Shown: positions 54,901 to 63,334 of the stretch, in pieces | Numbering within the stretch: the first letter of the stretch is position 1 | How the letters are laid out: every line of letters starts with the position of its first letter | Assembly (NCBI RefSeq): GCF_900176205.1 | Contig: NZ_LT859959.1 | Location: 3,555,001-3,619,000, forward strand | Direction of reading: 5' to 3' | Length of the DNA: 64,000 nt | From: Bradyrhizobium sp. ORS 285 | GTDB lineage: Bacteria; Pseudomonadota; Alphaproteobacteria; Rhizobiales; Xanthobacteraceae | The notes under the pieces: generated by a model | Databases searched by the model: none | The model's input: only the letters and a program-made list of their open reading frames with translations | Told to the model about the DNA's origin: nothing | Made by a program: the position numbers and the translations under genes

Positions 54901-55572
54901 ATGAATTGGGCAAGAACAGTCGTCGGCGGTCTCCTGTCTGCCATTGCCTTGCAGGGCTGCATTACAACGTCCATGCAGGGATATGCAGACCGACAATTGC
55001 CAGCAAAACCGATTGGCCGCATCGTCGCTTACGTTTCCGGACCCGGCCCTCTCGTATCAAGCATCCAAACCAACATCGCCGAGGAGGCGCGTAAACGCGG
55101 CGTTGTAGCTGACGATGCGCTGATGCTGTTTCCCCCGACACGTACCTACACGAACGCCGAAGTTCAACAAGGTCTCGCGCGTGACGCGATTGAAGGTGTC
55201 CTCGTGATCAGCGTCGGCGACAGCGGTGTCCAGCAACAATACGCCGGGACAATCTTGTCAGGCCAATATTCCGGCACATCCAGCGCGAGCGGTACCGTCA
55301 ATACGTTCGGCAACACCTCGACGATATCCATGAATGGCACGTCATCGGGTACGATGATTGCCACGGCGACGCCGACCTACCGCTACAAACGTCAGACCAC
55401 ATTCACAGCGCGGCTTCTAGAGGCGAGCACGGGACGAAATCTCTGGGTCGGTAATGGTCAGGTCAATGCCGGCGGTCTGCTCTTTGTCGGCGACGGCGCA
55501 AACGCCTCTAGCTCAGTCGCGGCGATTTTTGACGACTTGCAGCGCAAGGGCATCATCGGATCATCAAGCTAG
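54901..55572 (+). CDS. Ser/Thr/Gly-rich lipoprotein
   Basis: A 223-residue protein with a lipoprotein signal: a hydrophobic run GGLLSAIALQGC, lipobox L-Q-G-C with C20. Mature part begins ITTSMQGYADRQLPAKP; the middle (GTILSGQYSGTSSASGTVNT, GNTSTISMNGTSSGT) is a Ser/Thr/Gly-rich low-complexity stretch that looks like an extended loop, with a more regular beta-like C-terminus (RQTTFTARLLEASTGRNLW). No catalytic motif and no family recognised. It lies after tRNA-Lys in a stretch with clearly lower GC than its surroundings, so it may be acquired. Probably outer membrane. Confidence 0.7.
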   Translation: MNWARTVVGGLLSAIALQGCITTSMQGYADRQLPAKPIGRIVAYVSGPGPLVSSIQTNIAEEARKRGVVADDALMLFPPTRTYTNAEVQQGLARDAIEGVLVISVGDSGVQQQYAGTILSGQYSGTSSASGTVNTFGNTSTISMNGTSSGTMIATATPTYRYKRQTTFTARLLEASTGRNLWVGNGQVNAGGLLFVGDGANASSSVAAIFDDLQRKGIIGSSS

Positions 55573-55919
55573 TCGACTGTTGCCGACCACACCCATGCGA
55601 TCGACTGAACCGCACAGTCCCGAGAAACTTCATTTGCGATCAACAGAGGCCGCCAAGGCTACGTATCATTAGTTCTTTTGTATTGCGGTGACAGCATTTA
55701 ATCCTCTAGCGCTTCCACCGTGAGTTTTGTGCACCGCAATTCTGTCCGTAATTCTCAGTCGGGCGATGGCCTGGAGATCGTTATGCGCGGGAAGGCGAAA
55801 GAGGATGTTTTGACATTACGGACTAGGCCGGGAGGGTTATTGTCTAGTCTGCACCTTTATGTATTCCGGCACCAAGTACTTTATCGCCAATCAATAGGGT
55901 CAGCGATGGGCTGAATGAC
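55573..55919. other. 347-bp AT-richer gap between lipoprotein and membrane protein genes
   Basis: No convincing gene, no perfect hairpin. A short GTG-started ORF at 55720-55914 lacks a ribosome site and a family resemblance. Base composition is visibly more AT-rich than the chromosomal flanks. Confidence 0.5.
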
Positions 55920-56528
55920 ATGAAAGCATTACTGTCGATTGTGGCCATCCCGATCATGCTCCTAAATGCTTTTGGAGGCATTGTCTCGGGAATCTGGCTT
56001 GCCATTCTCGGACAATGGTGGGCGATCGGTTACGGCATTGCTGGCCTATTCGTTTCCACTACTCTGCTGGGATTCGCGATGATGCCGGGCCTGATCTTCG
56101 CTGCACCTGCTGCGATGCTAGCCGAAAGAGGAAAACTCCTGCTAGCGTTCCCGCTTTTGCTCCTAAGTCAGCTCTATACCTATATAGTCGTCATCGCATG
56201 GTGTGTACTTGTGTTCATCTTTTTTATGTCCCACTCCACGGCAAGCTTGTTTTGGCCGCTATTGATCTGGTCATATGGTGCCGCTCTTGGTCCACTGATG
56301 TATATGGCGCACCGGGAGGAAATGGCGGGGGATCACAGCGGGGCATGGATGACAACGGCCTTCGCACAGCTATCCTATATCGTCATGGCAGTCACAGCCG
56401 CTTTCACCGATGCAGCGCTTTTCATTCTGGCTGCTATTTTTGGCGTACTGATGCTGCTTGGAATGCTGATCCAAACTGGAGCTGCTATAGTTATGGTAAT
56501 GGAGCAGAAGCGCCTCGAAATGATCTAA
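55920..56528 (+). CDS. Polytopic membrane protein, no known family
   Basis: A 202-residue, very hydrophobic protein with about six membrane spans (for example LLSIVAIPIMLLNAFGGIVS, LLLAFPLLLLSQLYTYIVVI and FTDAALFILAAIFGVLMLLG). A polar loop HREEMAGDHSGAW sits between the fourth and fifth. GC is lower than in the ndv genes and codon choice looks different, consistent with acquisition. Function unknown. The ATG at 55920 has only a weak ribosome site. Confidence 0.65.
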   Translation: MKALLSIVAIPIMLLNAFGGIVSGIWLAILGQWWAIGYGIAGLFVSTTLLGFAMMPGLIFAAPAAMLAERGKLLLAFPLLLLSQLYTYIVVIAWCVLVFIFFMSHSTASLFWPLLIWSYGAALGPLMYMAHREEMAGDHSGAWMTTAFAQLSYIVMAVTAAFTDAALFILAAIFGVLMLLGMLIQTGAAIVMVMEQKRLEMI

Positions 56529-56677
56529 TAGTTCAAGATGATCAGGTTTTTGGAATCGCTGATGACAGTCCTTGCCGACAATCAGTGCTTGGTACGACCT
56601 TCTAGCTGCAGCCATTTGCAATGGGGCCGCTCTTAACTGACCGTGCCTCTACTGACTATGATTCTCGTGCGGCACAC

Positions 56678-56775
56678 ATGCAGGAGGAAACCGTTTTGGA
56701 GACGATCGCCGAACGGATAAAGAGCCAAGGGCCCGCATTTTTTGACGGTATTGTGTCACGAAGGGAAGAGGAAAC
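56678..56775 (+). pseudogene. AlbA_2-domain gene, 5' fragment (interrupted by IS66)
   Basis: The first 33 codons (MQEETVLETIAERIKSQGPA ... EET) of a gene cut by an IS66 insertion after 56775. The last 8 bases, GAGGAAAC, are repeated on the far side of the element. Joining this piece to the one at 59477 keeps the reading frame and gives ...[11 protein letters not shown]..., an intact AlbA_2 start. The start codon is not certain; an earlier in-frame ATG at 56621 is possible. Confidence 0.75.
56768..56775 (+). repeat. Left copy of IS66 target duplication
   Basis: GAGGAAAC immediately before the left IS66 end (56776). The same 8 bases follow the right end at 59469-59476. Eight bp is the length known for IS66 targets. 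Confidence 0.88.
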
Positions 56776-56861
56776 GTATCGCTCCGGCGTAGGCCGCCTT
56801 GTTCGGCGTCACCGGCCGCCTAAGGATATGGCCTTAAGTCCAGCCTTGAGGTCATGCGGCG

Positions 56862-57257
56862 ATGCAGATGGAAGTTTTGGGCGCCGAACGGCGGCGTCGA
56901 TGGAGTTATGAGGATAAGGTTCGTCTGATCGAGGAGACGATGCAGTCCGGGCAGACCGTCTGCGGAGTTGCCCGGCGGCATGGGGTGGCTCAGAGCCTGC
57001 TGTTCACCTGGCGCCGGCAGGCGCGGCAGGGCCGGCTGGGTGCCGAGGCTGTGCCGGCTATCGTTCCTGTCGCCATCGTGTCGTCGCAGGCTGACGACTT
57101 GACGAGGGTGCCATCACCACCGTCGCCATCGCGTGCCGCACCGAGCATGCGGGCCGGAACGATCGAGATCGAACTGGACGACTGCTGCGTGCGCGTCGAC
57201 CGCGACGTGGACACCGAGGCACTTCGGCGCATTCTCGACCTTTTGAGGCGGCGATGA
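56862..57257 (+). CDS. tnpA: IS66 TnpA (helix-turn-helix accessory protein)
   Basis: 131 residues. The N-terminal part has RRRRWSYEDKVRLIEETMQSG and VARRHGVAQSLLFTWRRQARQ, the IS3/IS66 OrfA-type helix-turn-helix. The C-terminus continues with an acidic EIELDDCCVRVDRDVD strand typical of IS66 OrfA proteins. The tnpB ATG overlaps its stop by 4 bases (ATGA at 57254-57257). DNA-binding helper of the transposition complex. An ATG two codons downstream is an alternative start. Confidence 0.93.
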   Translation: MQMEVLGAERRRRWSYEDKVRLIEETMQSGQTVCGVARRHGVAQSLLFTWRRQARQGRLGAEAVPAIVPVAIVSSQADDLTRVPSPPSPSRAAPSMRAGTIEIELDDCCVRVDRDVDTEALRRILDLLRRR

Positions 57258-57601
57258 TTCCGATCCCGAGCGACGTCAAGGTCTGGATTGCGACCGGCCA
57301 CACGGACATGCGCCGTGGTATGCAGAGCCTGGCCCTGATGGTCCAGGAGATTTTGAAGCGAGATCCCCACGCCGGCGATCTCTACATCTTCCGCGGCCGT
57401 CGCGGGGATCTGGTCAAGATCCTGTGGCATGACGGAATCGGCTTGTCGCTCTACGCCAAGCGCCTCGACCGAGGAAAGTTCATCTGGCCCTCGGTGTCCA
57501 ATGGCGCGGTGTCGATCTCGGCCGCGCAGATGGCCTACATGCTTGAGGCGATCGATTGGAGGAATCCGCAGCTGACATGGCGGCCACAGAGCGCAGGCTG
57601 A
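57254..57601 (+). CDS. tnpB: IS66 TnpB (Orf2)
   Basis: 115 residues, start by overlap with tnpA. Typical motifs: VWIATGHTDMRRGMQSLALMVQ, GDLYIFRGRRGDLVKILWHDGIG and LYAKRLDRGKFIWP. TnpB proteins of IS66 are required for transposition but have no clear catalytic domain. Complete. Confidence 0.95.
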   Translation: MIPIPSDVKVWIATGHTDMRRGMQSLALMVQEILKRDPHAGDLYIFRGRRGDLVKILWHDGIGLSLYAKRLDRGKFIWPSVSNGAVSISAAQMAYMLEAIDWRNPQLTWRPQSAG

Positions 57602-57671
57602 GCAGAGATAGTTGCGGCTTTCCGGTATTTAGGGAGTTCCAACCGGCCTGATCTGTGATTCACTGCGTCGC

Positions 57672-59324
57672 ATGAACGCCGATTGCGATGCTGGACCGGA
57701 TGACGTCGTCGCCCTGAAACAGGCGCTGGCGGCCGAGCGCGCGAAGGGATTGGAGGTCGCTGCCGAGCTTGCGGCTGCCCGAGCCAAGGCATCGGAAGAC
57801 GAAGCCCTGATCGCGTCCCAGAAGCTGCAGATCGCCAAGCTGAGGCATCAGATCTACGGGCAGCGGTCGGAGCGTTCATCACGCCTGCTCGAACAACTGG
57901 CGCTGACGTTCGAAGAGCAGGAAGCTGGCGCCACCGAGGACGAGCTTGCGGCGGAACGCGCCGCGGCGAAGACCAGCACGGTCCGCGCCTTCACGCGCAA
58001 GCGCACCGAGCGACAAACCTTCCCCGAACATCTGCCCCGCGAGCGGGTGGTGATCGAGCCGCCGACGGCTTGCGAATGCTGCGGCAGCAATCGCCTGCGC
58101 AAGCTCGGCGAGGACGTGACGCGGACGCTGGAGGTGGTGCCGCGCCAATGGAAGGTGATCGAGACGGTGCGGGAGAAGTTCTCCTGCCGGGACTGCGAGA
58201 AGATCAGCCAGGTGCCGGCGCCGTTCCATGCCGTGGCGCGAGGATGGGCCGGGCCGAGCCTGCTGGCGATGATCATGTTCGAGAAGTTCGGTCAGCATCA
58301 GCCCTTGAACCGCCAGGCCGAGCGCTATGCGCTGGAGGGCGTGCCGATAGCGCTCTCGACCATGGCGGATGCCGTGGGGTCGGTCTGTGCGTCGCTGGAC
58401 CCGCTGCTGCGCCTGGTTGAAGCGCATGTCATGACGGCCGAGCGCCTTCATGCCGACGATACGACCGTGCCGGTGCTGGCCAAGGGAAAGACTGACACGG
58501 GGCGGTGCTGGATCTATGTCCGGGACGACCGGCCGTTCGGTGGTGCGGACCCGCCGGCAGCGATGTTCTACTACTCGCGCGATCGCAAGGGCGAGCATCC
58601 GCAGGCGCATCTGGCGCGGTATGCCGGCATCCTGCAGGCCGACGCCTATGACGGCTATAACCAGCTCTATCTGGCTGGACGCGGCCCTGGACCGATCCGC
58701 GAGGCGTCGTGCTGGGCGCATGCGCGGCGCCCGTTCTTTGCCATGGCCGATCTGGAGGAGAATGCGCGCCGCAAGGCTGCGGGCAAGAAGGAGATCCCGC
58801 TTTCTCCGATCGCAATCGAGGTCGTGCGCCGGATCGATGCGTTGTTCGAGATCGAGCGTTCCATCAATGGCAAAAGCGCGCAGGAGCGTCTCGAAGCACG
58901 GCAGACGCTCAGTCGGCCTTTGACCGAAGACCTGCGGCTCTACATGCAAGAGCAACTCGCCAAGCTCGCCCGGGGGCACGACCTTGCCAAGGCATTCAAT
59001 TACGTGCTGAAGCGATGGCCGAGCTTCACGCTGTTCCTCGATGACGGTCGTGTGTGCCTCTCCAACAATGCCGCCGAGCGCGGTCTGCGAGGCATCGCCC
59101 TAGGTCGAAAATCCTGGCTCTTCTGCGGGTCTGATCGCGGCGGCCGGCGCGCAGCTGCGATGTACAGCCTGATCGTCACCGCCAAAATGAACGGGATCGA
59201 TCCGCAAGCCTGGCTGACCGATGTCATTGACCGGATTGCCGCTCACCCGTCCCAACGGCTCGACGAACTGCTGCCCTGGAACTGGACGCCTCAGGCCGCA
59301 GCGCTCTCCACCCGAGCAGCATGA
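57672..59324 (+). CDS. tnpC: IS66 transposase TnpC
   Basis: 550 residues. The order is an N-terminal coiled coil ([21 protein letters not shown]), a zinc-finger-like segment ([18 protein letters not shown] and CRDCEK), then the DDE catalytic core: [19 protein letters not shown] (first Asp), [17 protein letters not shown] (second Asp) and an Arg/Glu-containing C-terminal part with [20 protein letters not shown] (Glu). All are present, so the enzyme may be active. It is separated from tnpB by 70 bp. Confidence 0.95.
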   Translation: MNADCDAGPDDVVALKQALAAERAKGLEVAAELAAARAKASEDEALIASQKLQIAKLRHQIYGQRSERSSRLLEQLALTFEEQEAGATEDELAAERAAAKTSTVRAFTRKRTERQTFPEHLPRERVVIEPPTACECCGSNRLRKLGEDVTRTLEVVPRQWKVIETVREKFSCRDCEKISQVPAPFHAVARGWAGPSLLAMIMFEKFGQHQPLNRQAERYALEGVPIALSTMADAVGSVCASLDPLLRLVEAHVMTAERLHADDTTVPVLAKGKTDTGRCWIYVRDDRPFGGADPPAAMFYYSRDRKGEHPQAHLARYAGILQADAYDGYNQLYLAGRGPGPIREASCWAHARRPFFAMADLEENARRKAAGKKEIPLSPIAIEVVRRIDALFEIERSINGKSAQERLEARQTLSRPLTEDLRLYMQEQLAKLARGHDLAKAFNYVLKRWPSFTLFLDDGRVCLSNNAAERGLRGIALGRKSWLFCGSDRGGRRAAAMYSLIVTAKMNGIDPQAWLTDVIDRIAAHPSQRLDELLPWNWTPQAAALSTRAA

Positions 59325-59536
59325 CCACGCACGTCAACAAAGTTCACCACGTCACCACCATCGCCAAGGTTGCCAAGGACCTCGGCGAAGATGAGGAATG
59401 GTTGCACGACGTCGCCAGCGAATTGGACATCGAGGATGGCGTCATCTGGGTCTACGGCGGATGCTTACGAGGAAACGCTGCATCTGGAGTTCAAGACTCT
59501 CTCACACCCAGGTGGCGAGTTAAAACGAGACGATAA
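59321..59536 (+). CDS. Short ORF at the IS66 right end, running into flanking DNA
   Basis: 71 codons starting [20 protein letters not shown], overlapping the tnpC stop by 4 bases (ATGA). Its first 50 codons ([25 protein letters not shown]) look like a real small protein that rides in some IS66 elements. The IS ends at 59468, so the remaining codons come from the host gene in another frame and the natural C-terminus is missing. Function not known; a truncated passenger ORF is the best reading. Confidence 0.55.
   Translation: MTTHVNKVHHVTTIAKVAKDLGEDEEWLHDVASELDIEDGVIWVYGGCLRGNAASGVQDSLTPRWRVKTRR
59469..59476 (+). repeat. Right copy of IS66 target duplication
   Basis: GAGGAAAC directly after the right IS66 end, equal to 56768-56775. 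It is also in frame as E-E-T of the disrupted gene. Confidence 0.88.
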
Positions 59537-60431
59537 AAAGCTCATTGCCAAAGCCGTGACCGGCCTTGCCAACGCTGAGGGCGGTGTCCTTGTTATCGGC
59601 ATCGCAACCGCTCGTGTCGACGGAATTGACGTCGCTCAGGAAAAACGTCTCGTGAAGCAACTGTCACGTACAACAAATTTGGTACGAGCGGCGTTGCCCG
59701 AAATGCTCTCCCCCCAAAATCGGAAAATGGAGGTTTTCGGAATCGAGGAGAAATATGACGAAGGATTCATTGTCGTTGTTGTGCCCACATCCGCAGATCG
59801 CCCTCACTACAGCAACGTGCATCACCAGTACTTTCGACGCGGATCGGATGGCACCCGCCTTATGGAGCATGGCGAGGTTCGCGAGCTGATGTTTGCAGCC
59901 CGTGAGGGCAAGCTAGAACTTGTCGGCCGTGTTCTTCCTGGACTGCCCATAGTGGCTCCGGGAAGCGTTTGCTTCGGAATTCGCTACGCTCTCGCTCTCA
60001 AGAACTCAGGACCCGTACCAGCGAGAGCGGCCTACATTCGAATTGCGCAACAAGGCTGGAGCCAGAACCTCGGAATAGAAGTTCGATTCTCTGCAAACGA
60101 ACATCTCGGGTATTACACAACTCGCGAAGACCTAATCCATGTGCAAGATGAACGCCAATTTGCATGGATCGATACTGGACTCGATTTCAGACGTACAGGA
60201 GCGCTGAACCTGAGTGACGCGATTCGTGCCGTTGAGAGCCAAGGCTGGCAAGTGTTCTCAATGATGCCAATAGCTCAAATGAAGCCGCTTGGAATGCAGG
60301 TTGCCGACGTGAATATTCGTGTGTCTGGCCTCTTTGGGGCAGAGAATGCCGTGTCTAAAGAGTTCGAATTGTTAATCGACAAAACTGAACTATTTCGACA
60401 GTTCTGCGAAGTCAATTCAATGTCGGCGTAA
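59469..60431 (+). pseudogene. AlbA_2-domain (Schlafen-type) gene, 3' fragment
   Basis: The main part of the split gene: after the duplicated E-E-T the frame continues [20 protein letters not shown] and GLANAEGGVLVIGIATARVDG, the AlbA_2/Slfn signature of an ATP-binding or nucleic-acid-binding domain. Rejoined length is about 350 residues. The C-terminal 200 residues (NLVRAALPEML, HYSNVHHQYFRRGSDGT, ...) have no clear known domain. Such proteins occur in defence islands and in regulators; the IS66 insertion makes it inactive unless expressed from another start. Base composition is AT-richer than the chromosome. No other gene of a defence system is next to it. Confidence 0.75.
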
Positions 60432-60490
60432 CTCAGTAACCCGACGCTTCCGCAAATTGTCGTGACACCTAGCGACGAAACCTCCGTCCC

Positions 60491-61051
60491 TCACCTCCCG
60501 GCGCCATCCACCTCCAACACCACCTTCGCGACCGGATAACGCCAGTCGTTCTTCGTGTTGTCGGCGGCGGCGTCGATGCCGGCGACGATGACTGCGCCGA
60601 GGATGCCGCCATTGACGCCGCTGGCCAGACGCGCCTGGCGCGTGGCGTCGTACGGCGAGACCGTGATCATCCGCTTCTGATAGCCGGGCTTCTGGCAGGT
60701 CACGGCGAGCGTGCTCGACTGGCCGCGATAGAGCGGCACGCGCACCTTCGCGGGGCTCGTCATGGTCGCCGTGAAGCCGGAGGCTTCCAGGGAGCAGGAG
60801 GCCCCGGCCATCTCGACCTCGCCTCCCCCTTCGGGATTGTGGAACGTCCGCACTTCCACGAGCTGGTCACCGGCGAAGTCCGGCACGCTTGCGTCGGTCC
60901 GGCGCTTCTGCTCGTAGACGTCGATCCCGCGGCTGCCCGTCGTCGACCTGATGTCGGTCACATTGTTGACCGCAAGCGGCGCAGCACAGCCGCCAAGACA
61001 CGACGCTCCAGCGATGGCCAGCCAAGTGGCCATCCTACGCAAACAGTTCAT
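60491..61051 (-). CDS. Hypothetical lipoprotein (186 aa)
   Basis: 186 residues with signal MATWLAIAGASCLGGC, lipobox L-G-G-C (C22). ATG at 61051; 61033 (MATWLA) also plausible. Mature sequence starts AAPLAVNNVTDIRSTTGSRG. It has two short beta-type pieces with cysteines (AGASCSLEASGFTATMTSPA, LAVTCQKPGYQKRMITV) and a hydrophobic helix near the C-terminus (GVNGGILGAVIVAGIDAAAD). The last cysteines suggest a disulfide. Family not known. GC-rich like the chromosome, unlike the stretch just upstream. Confidence 0.72.
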   Translation of the reverse strand: MNCLRRMATWLAIAGASCLGGCAAPLAVNNVTDIRSTTGSRGIDVYEQKRRTDASVPDFAGDQLVEVRTFHNPEGGGEVEMAGASCSLEASGFTATMTSPAKVRVPLYRGQSSTLAVTCQKPGYQKRMITVSPYDATRQARLASGVNGGILGAVIVAGIDAAADNTKNDWRYPVAKVVLEVDGAGR

Positions 61052-61419
61052 TTGAGCCCCCCACAGCGTCCCAGCTGTCGTTCACCAGCGGTAGCAGCGG
61101 CCGATCTGGGGAACAATAGCCGCAACCTCGGAGGGAATAGAGCAACTAACAAAAAGCGGACTACGTTGCGGACCGGTCACAGTTGCTGACGTCCTCCAAC
61201 ATCAGGCGCACGCGTTAGTTGCAGTGGCCGGCGGGCTTTCATCGGGCGAAGACCGGACCATGGTGCGACGGCGCAGCGTTTCCCAGCAGGATGTGCCGGT
61301 AGCGTGCGCGGATAAACGCATTTCCTCCGGCAGTTCAAGACGATCACCCCCGTCCAGTCCTCAGCGCAAAAATATTGTACTTCACTTTTTCCGAATTTCA
61401 TGATTGACTGTCCCCATCC

Positions 61420-61850
61420 CGTGCTCCTCGAGAGGGGCGGATCGCGATCGTCACGGACGTTGGGCGCGGGGAGCGGTGGCCGCGGTCGGCTGCAGCGCGC
61501 TTTGGGCGTGCGGACGAACAGCCGGTCGCGGACATGAAATCGCGTGGTCCTGGCGCCCCGAAGCTGGCGCCAAGTCCTGGGGGATGATGACCCCTCGGGG
61601 CGACGGTGGCTACCAAGCCGGACACCGGGGAGATCGCGTATAAATGTTAAGACCACCGCGCGGGGAATGCCGGATGTCGGCTGAACCTGTGGTGACTGCC
61701 GCCTGCTTTTTGTGTTGCAGGCGGGCCATGGGTTGCGGCCTGCAGCCCGGCATTCCCCGCGCCCTCTATATTTCCGAGGGCGAGACGACCGGACACATTC
61801 GGGCGCGACCGCGCCGCGAAGACGGTCGAACGCGTCCCCTGCCCTGATGT
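61420..61850. repeat. Structured non-coding repeat region
   Basis: No credible gene in 61052-62009. The region has several stems: 61551-61557 with 61566-61572 (TGGCGCC/GGCGCCA), a perfect 16-bp outer inverted pair 61658-61673 and 61747-61762 (GCGCGGGGAATGCCGG), inside it two hairpins (CCGCCTGC/GCAGGCGG at 61699-61724; GGTTGC/GCAGCC at 61731-61747), and a further hairpin 61761-61781 (GCCCTC/GAGGGC). Together they give a cloverleaf-like fold. I recall similar blocks repeated in Bradyrhizobium genomes, which would make it a dispersed element; copy number cannot be seen here. ORFs in it overlap on both strands and look accidental. Confidence 0.5.
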
Positions 61851-62009
61851 CCCCTCACGCGCCGCGGTGTCGGCGCCTGCGCCACGCCCAGGCGGCTCGC
61901 CGTCACGTGAAGCGCGGCCCGCTATCGTCCGACGGTGCGGTGTGGAATGTTGGGGTTTGTTTTTGAAAGACGCCGGCCGCCCTCGCGGCCGCGAACCCGG
62001 GAGCCGCCG

Positions 62010-62639
62010 ATGTCCACTGCCTTCCTGCTGACCTCGCTGATCGTCGTCGCCTCGCCCGGGACCGGCGTGCTCTATACGCTGGCGGTGGCGCTGACGCGGG
62101 GATCGCGGCTGAGCATCGCGGCCGCGTTCGGCTGCACGCTCGGCATCATCCCGGCGATGCTGGCTGCGATCATCGGCCTCGCGGCCGTGCTGCACACCAG
62201 CGCGCTGGCGTTTGCCACGCTGAAATATTGCGGCGTCGCGTATCTCCTGTACATGGCCTGGCAGACGCTCGGCGAGCGCGGCGCGCTGTCGGTGGAGGCC
62301 AAGGATGATGACAAGCAGGATGCGGATGCGCGCTCGGCCGTGCGGGTGGTGCTGACCGGCTTCCTGATCAACATCCTCAATCCAAAACTGTCGATCTTCT
62401 TCCTCGCCTTCCTGCCGCAGTTCATCGCGGCCGACGAGGCGCATCCGCTCGCTGCCATGCTGGAGCTGTCGGCCACGTTCATGGCGATGACGTTCGTGGT
62501 GTTCGTGGTCTACGGGCTGTTCGCGGCCGCGGTGCGCGATCGCGTCGTGAGCCGTCCCCGCGCGATGGCCTGGTTGCGCCGCGCCTTTGCCGGCGGCTTT
62601 GCTCTGCTCGGCGCGCGGCTGGCGCTGAGCGAGCGCTGA
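62010..62639 (+). CDS. LysE-family exporter
   Basis: A 209-residue LysE/RhtB-family transporter; the ATG at 62010 is preferred over upstream in-frame codons, which precede a non-family N-terminus. Early helix with SLIVVASPGTGVLYTLAVAL (the family P-G-P/P-G-T motif), six hydrophobic helices, and GFLINILNPKLSIFFLAFLP as a second conserved piece. Exports amino acids or related compounds; the substrate cannot be told. Only moderately similar to the other LysE-type protein in the window (41964-42593). Confidence 0.88.
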   Translation: MSTAFLLTSLIVVASPGTGVLYTLAVALTRGSRLSIAAAFGCTLGIIPAMLAAIIGLAAVLHTSALAFATLKYCGVAYLLYMAWQTLGERGALSVEAKDDDKQDADARSAVRVVLTGFLINILNPKLSIFFLAFLPQFIAADEAHPLAAMLELSATFMAMTFVVFVVYGLFAAAVRDRVVSRPRAMAWLRRAFAGGFALLGARLALSER

Positions 62640-62698
62640 GGACGTCGATGTGAGCGCGGCGCGCCGGGCGATGGTTCGGATCGCTCGCCGGCGCGCCA

Positions 62699-63211
62699 TC
62701 ACAGCGCCCGGTCGCGCGGCGCGCGCGACAGCCGGCCGGGCTCCAGGCCGGTGCGGTGCGCCAGGTCGGGCACGTCGAGCAACTCGGCATCGAGTTGGCG
62801 ATGCGTGTAGGACGCCTCGACGATCACCAGCACCGTGGCTGCGATGACCAGCGCGAAGCCGCCGAGCGCGCAGAGCGTGCCGAACACCGTCACGACAGGC
62901 GTATCGGGCACGATGACTTCCACTCCGCCCGCGATCATGGTCAGGAGAAACAGCACCGCGGCGGCAAGGCCGCCGAGACAGGCATAGCCCATCAGCGCAC
63001 AGCGCCGCTTGAACAGCAGCACCTGCTCCCTGACATTGTCGCGGCGCTCCGGCGCGTGCTCGGCGCTGCGGAAGTCGCTGATCGCCGCGCGATAGCGATC
63101 GATCGCGGCATCGTAGCGCTGTTGCAGGAAGCCCATGAAGATCCAGGCCGCGAAGATGATCGAGGCGGTGGGACCGATGGCCTTGAGAATTTCGGAGAGC
63201 TGAAAAGTCAT
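62699..63211 (-). CDS. Small membrane protein, DUF2721-like
   Basis: 170 residues; ATG at 63211 (MTFQLSEILKAIGPTASIIF) is preferred over an in-frame start at 63334. Three membrane segments: TASIIFAAWIFMGFLQ, GYACLGGLAAAVLFLLTMIA and VFGTLCALGGFALVIAATVL. Between the first and second lies a charged helical stretch (RYDAAIDRYRAAISDFRSAE). This pattern resembles DUF2721. Function unknown. Divergent from the patatin gene with 123 bp between. Confidence 0.65.
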   Translation of the reverse strand: MTFQLSEILKAIGPTASIIFAAWIFMGFLQQRYDAAIDRYRAAISDFRSAEHAPERRDNVREQVLLFKRRCALMGYACLGGLAAAVLFLLTMIAGGVEVIVPDTPVVTVFGTLCALGGFALVIAATVLVIVEASYTHRQLDAELLDVPDLAHRTGLEPGRLSRAPRDRAL

Positions 63212-63334
63212 CCGCGGGAAACCGCCCGTCGGCCGCATCGTTCCTGGCAGGAAGTCCGAGGAACCATCGCGCGCGCGGTGCCGTTGCCCCTGCCCGCGCG
63301 GAGCGCCGCGCTTTCCAGGCCATTTCAAACGCAC

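Larger units (their letters stand above)
56776..59468 (+). mobile_element. Complete IS66-family insertion sequence (about 2.69 kb)
   Basis: The element carries tnpA, tnpB and tnpC in the usual order, has imperfect terminal inverted repeats (left GTATCGCTCCGGCGTAGGCC, right, reversed, GTAAGCATCCGCCGTAGACC; about 14 of 21 positions match) and is flanked by the 8-bp direct repeat GAGGAAAC. All three genes are uninterrupted. It has split an AlbA_2 gene. A short ORF near the right end crosses the IS boundary. Confidence 0.92.

Noticed and set aside
55720..55914. GTG-started ORF of 64 codons
   Set aside because: No ribosome site and no similarity to anything recognised, in an AT-richer gap where such ORFs arise by chance.
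61404..61643. Opposite-strand small ORFs in the structured repeat
   Set aside because: They overlap one another on both strands and carry Arg/Gly-rich low-complexity products, as expected for non-coding GC-rich DNA.
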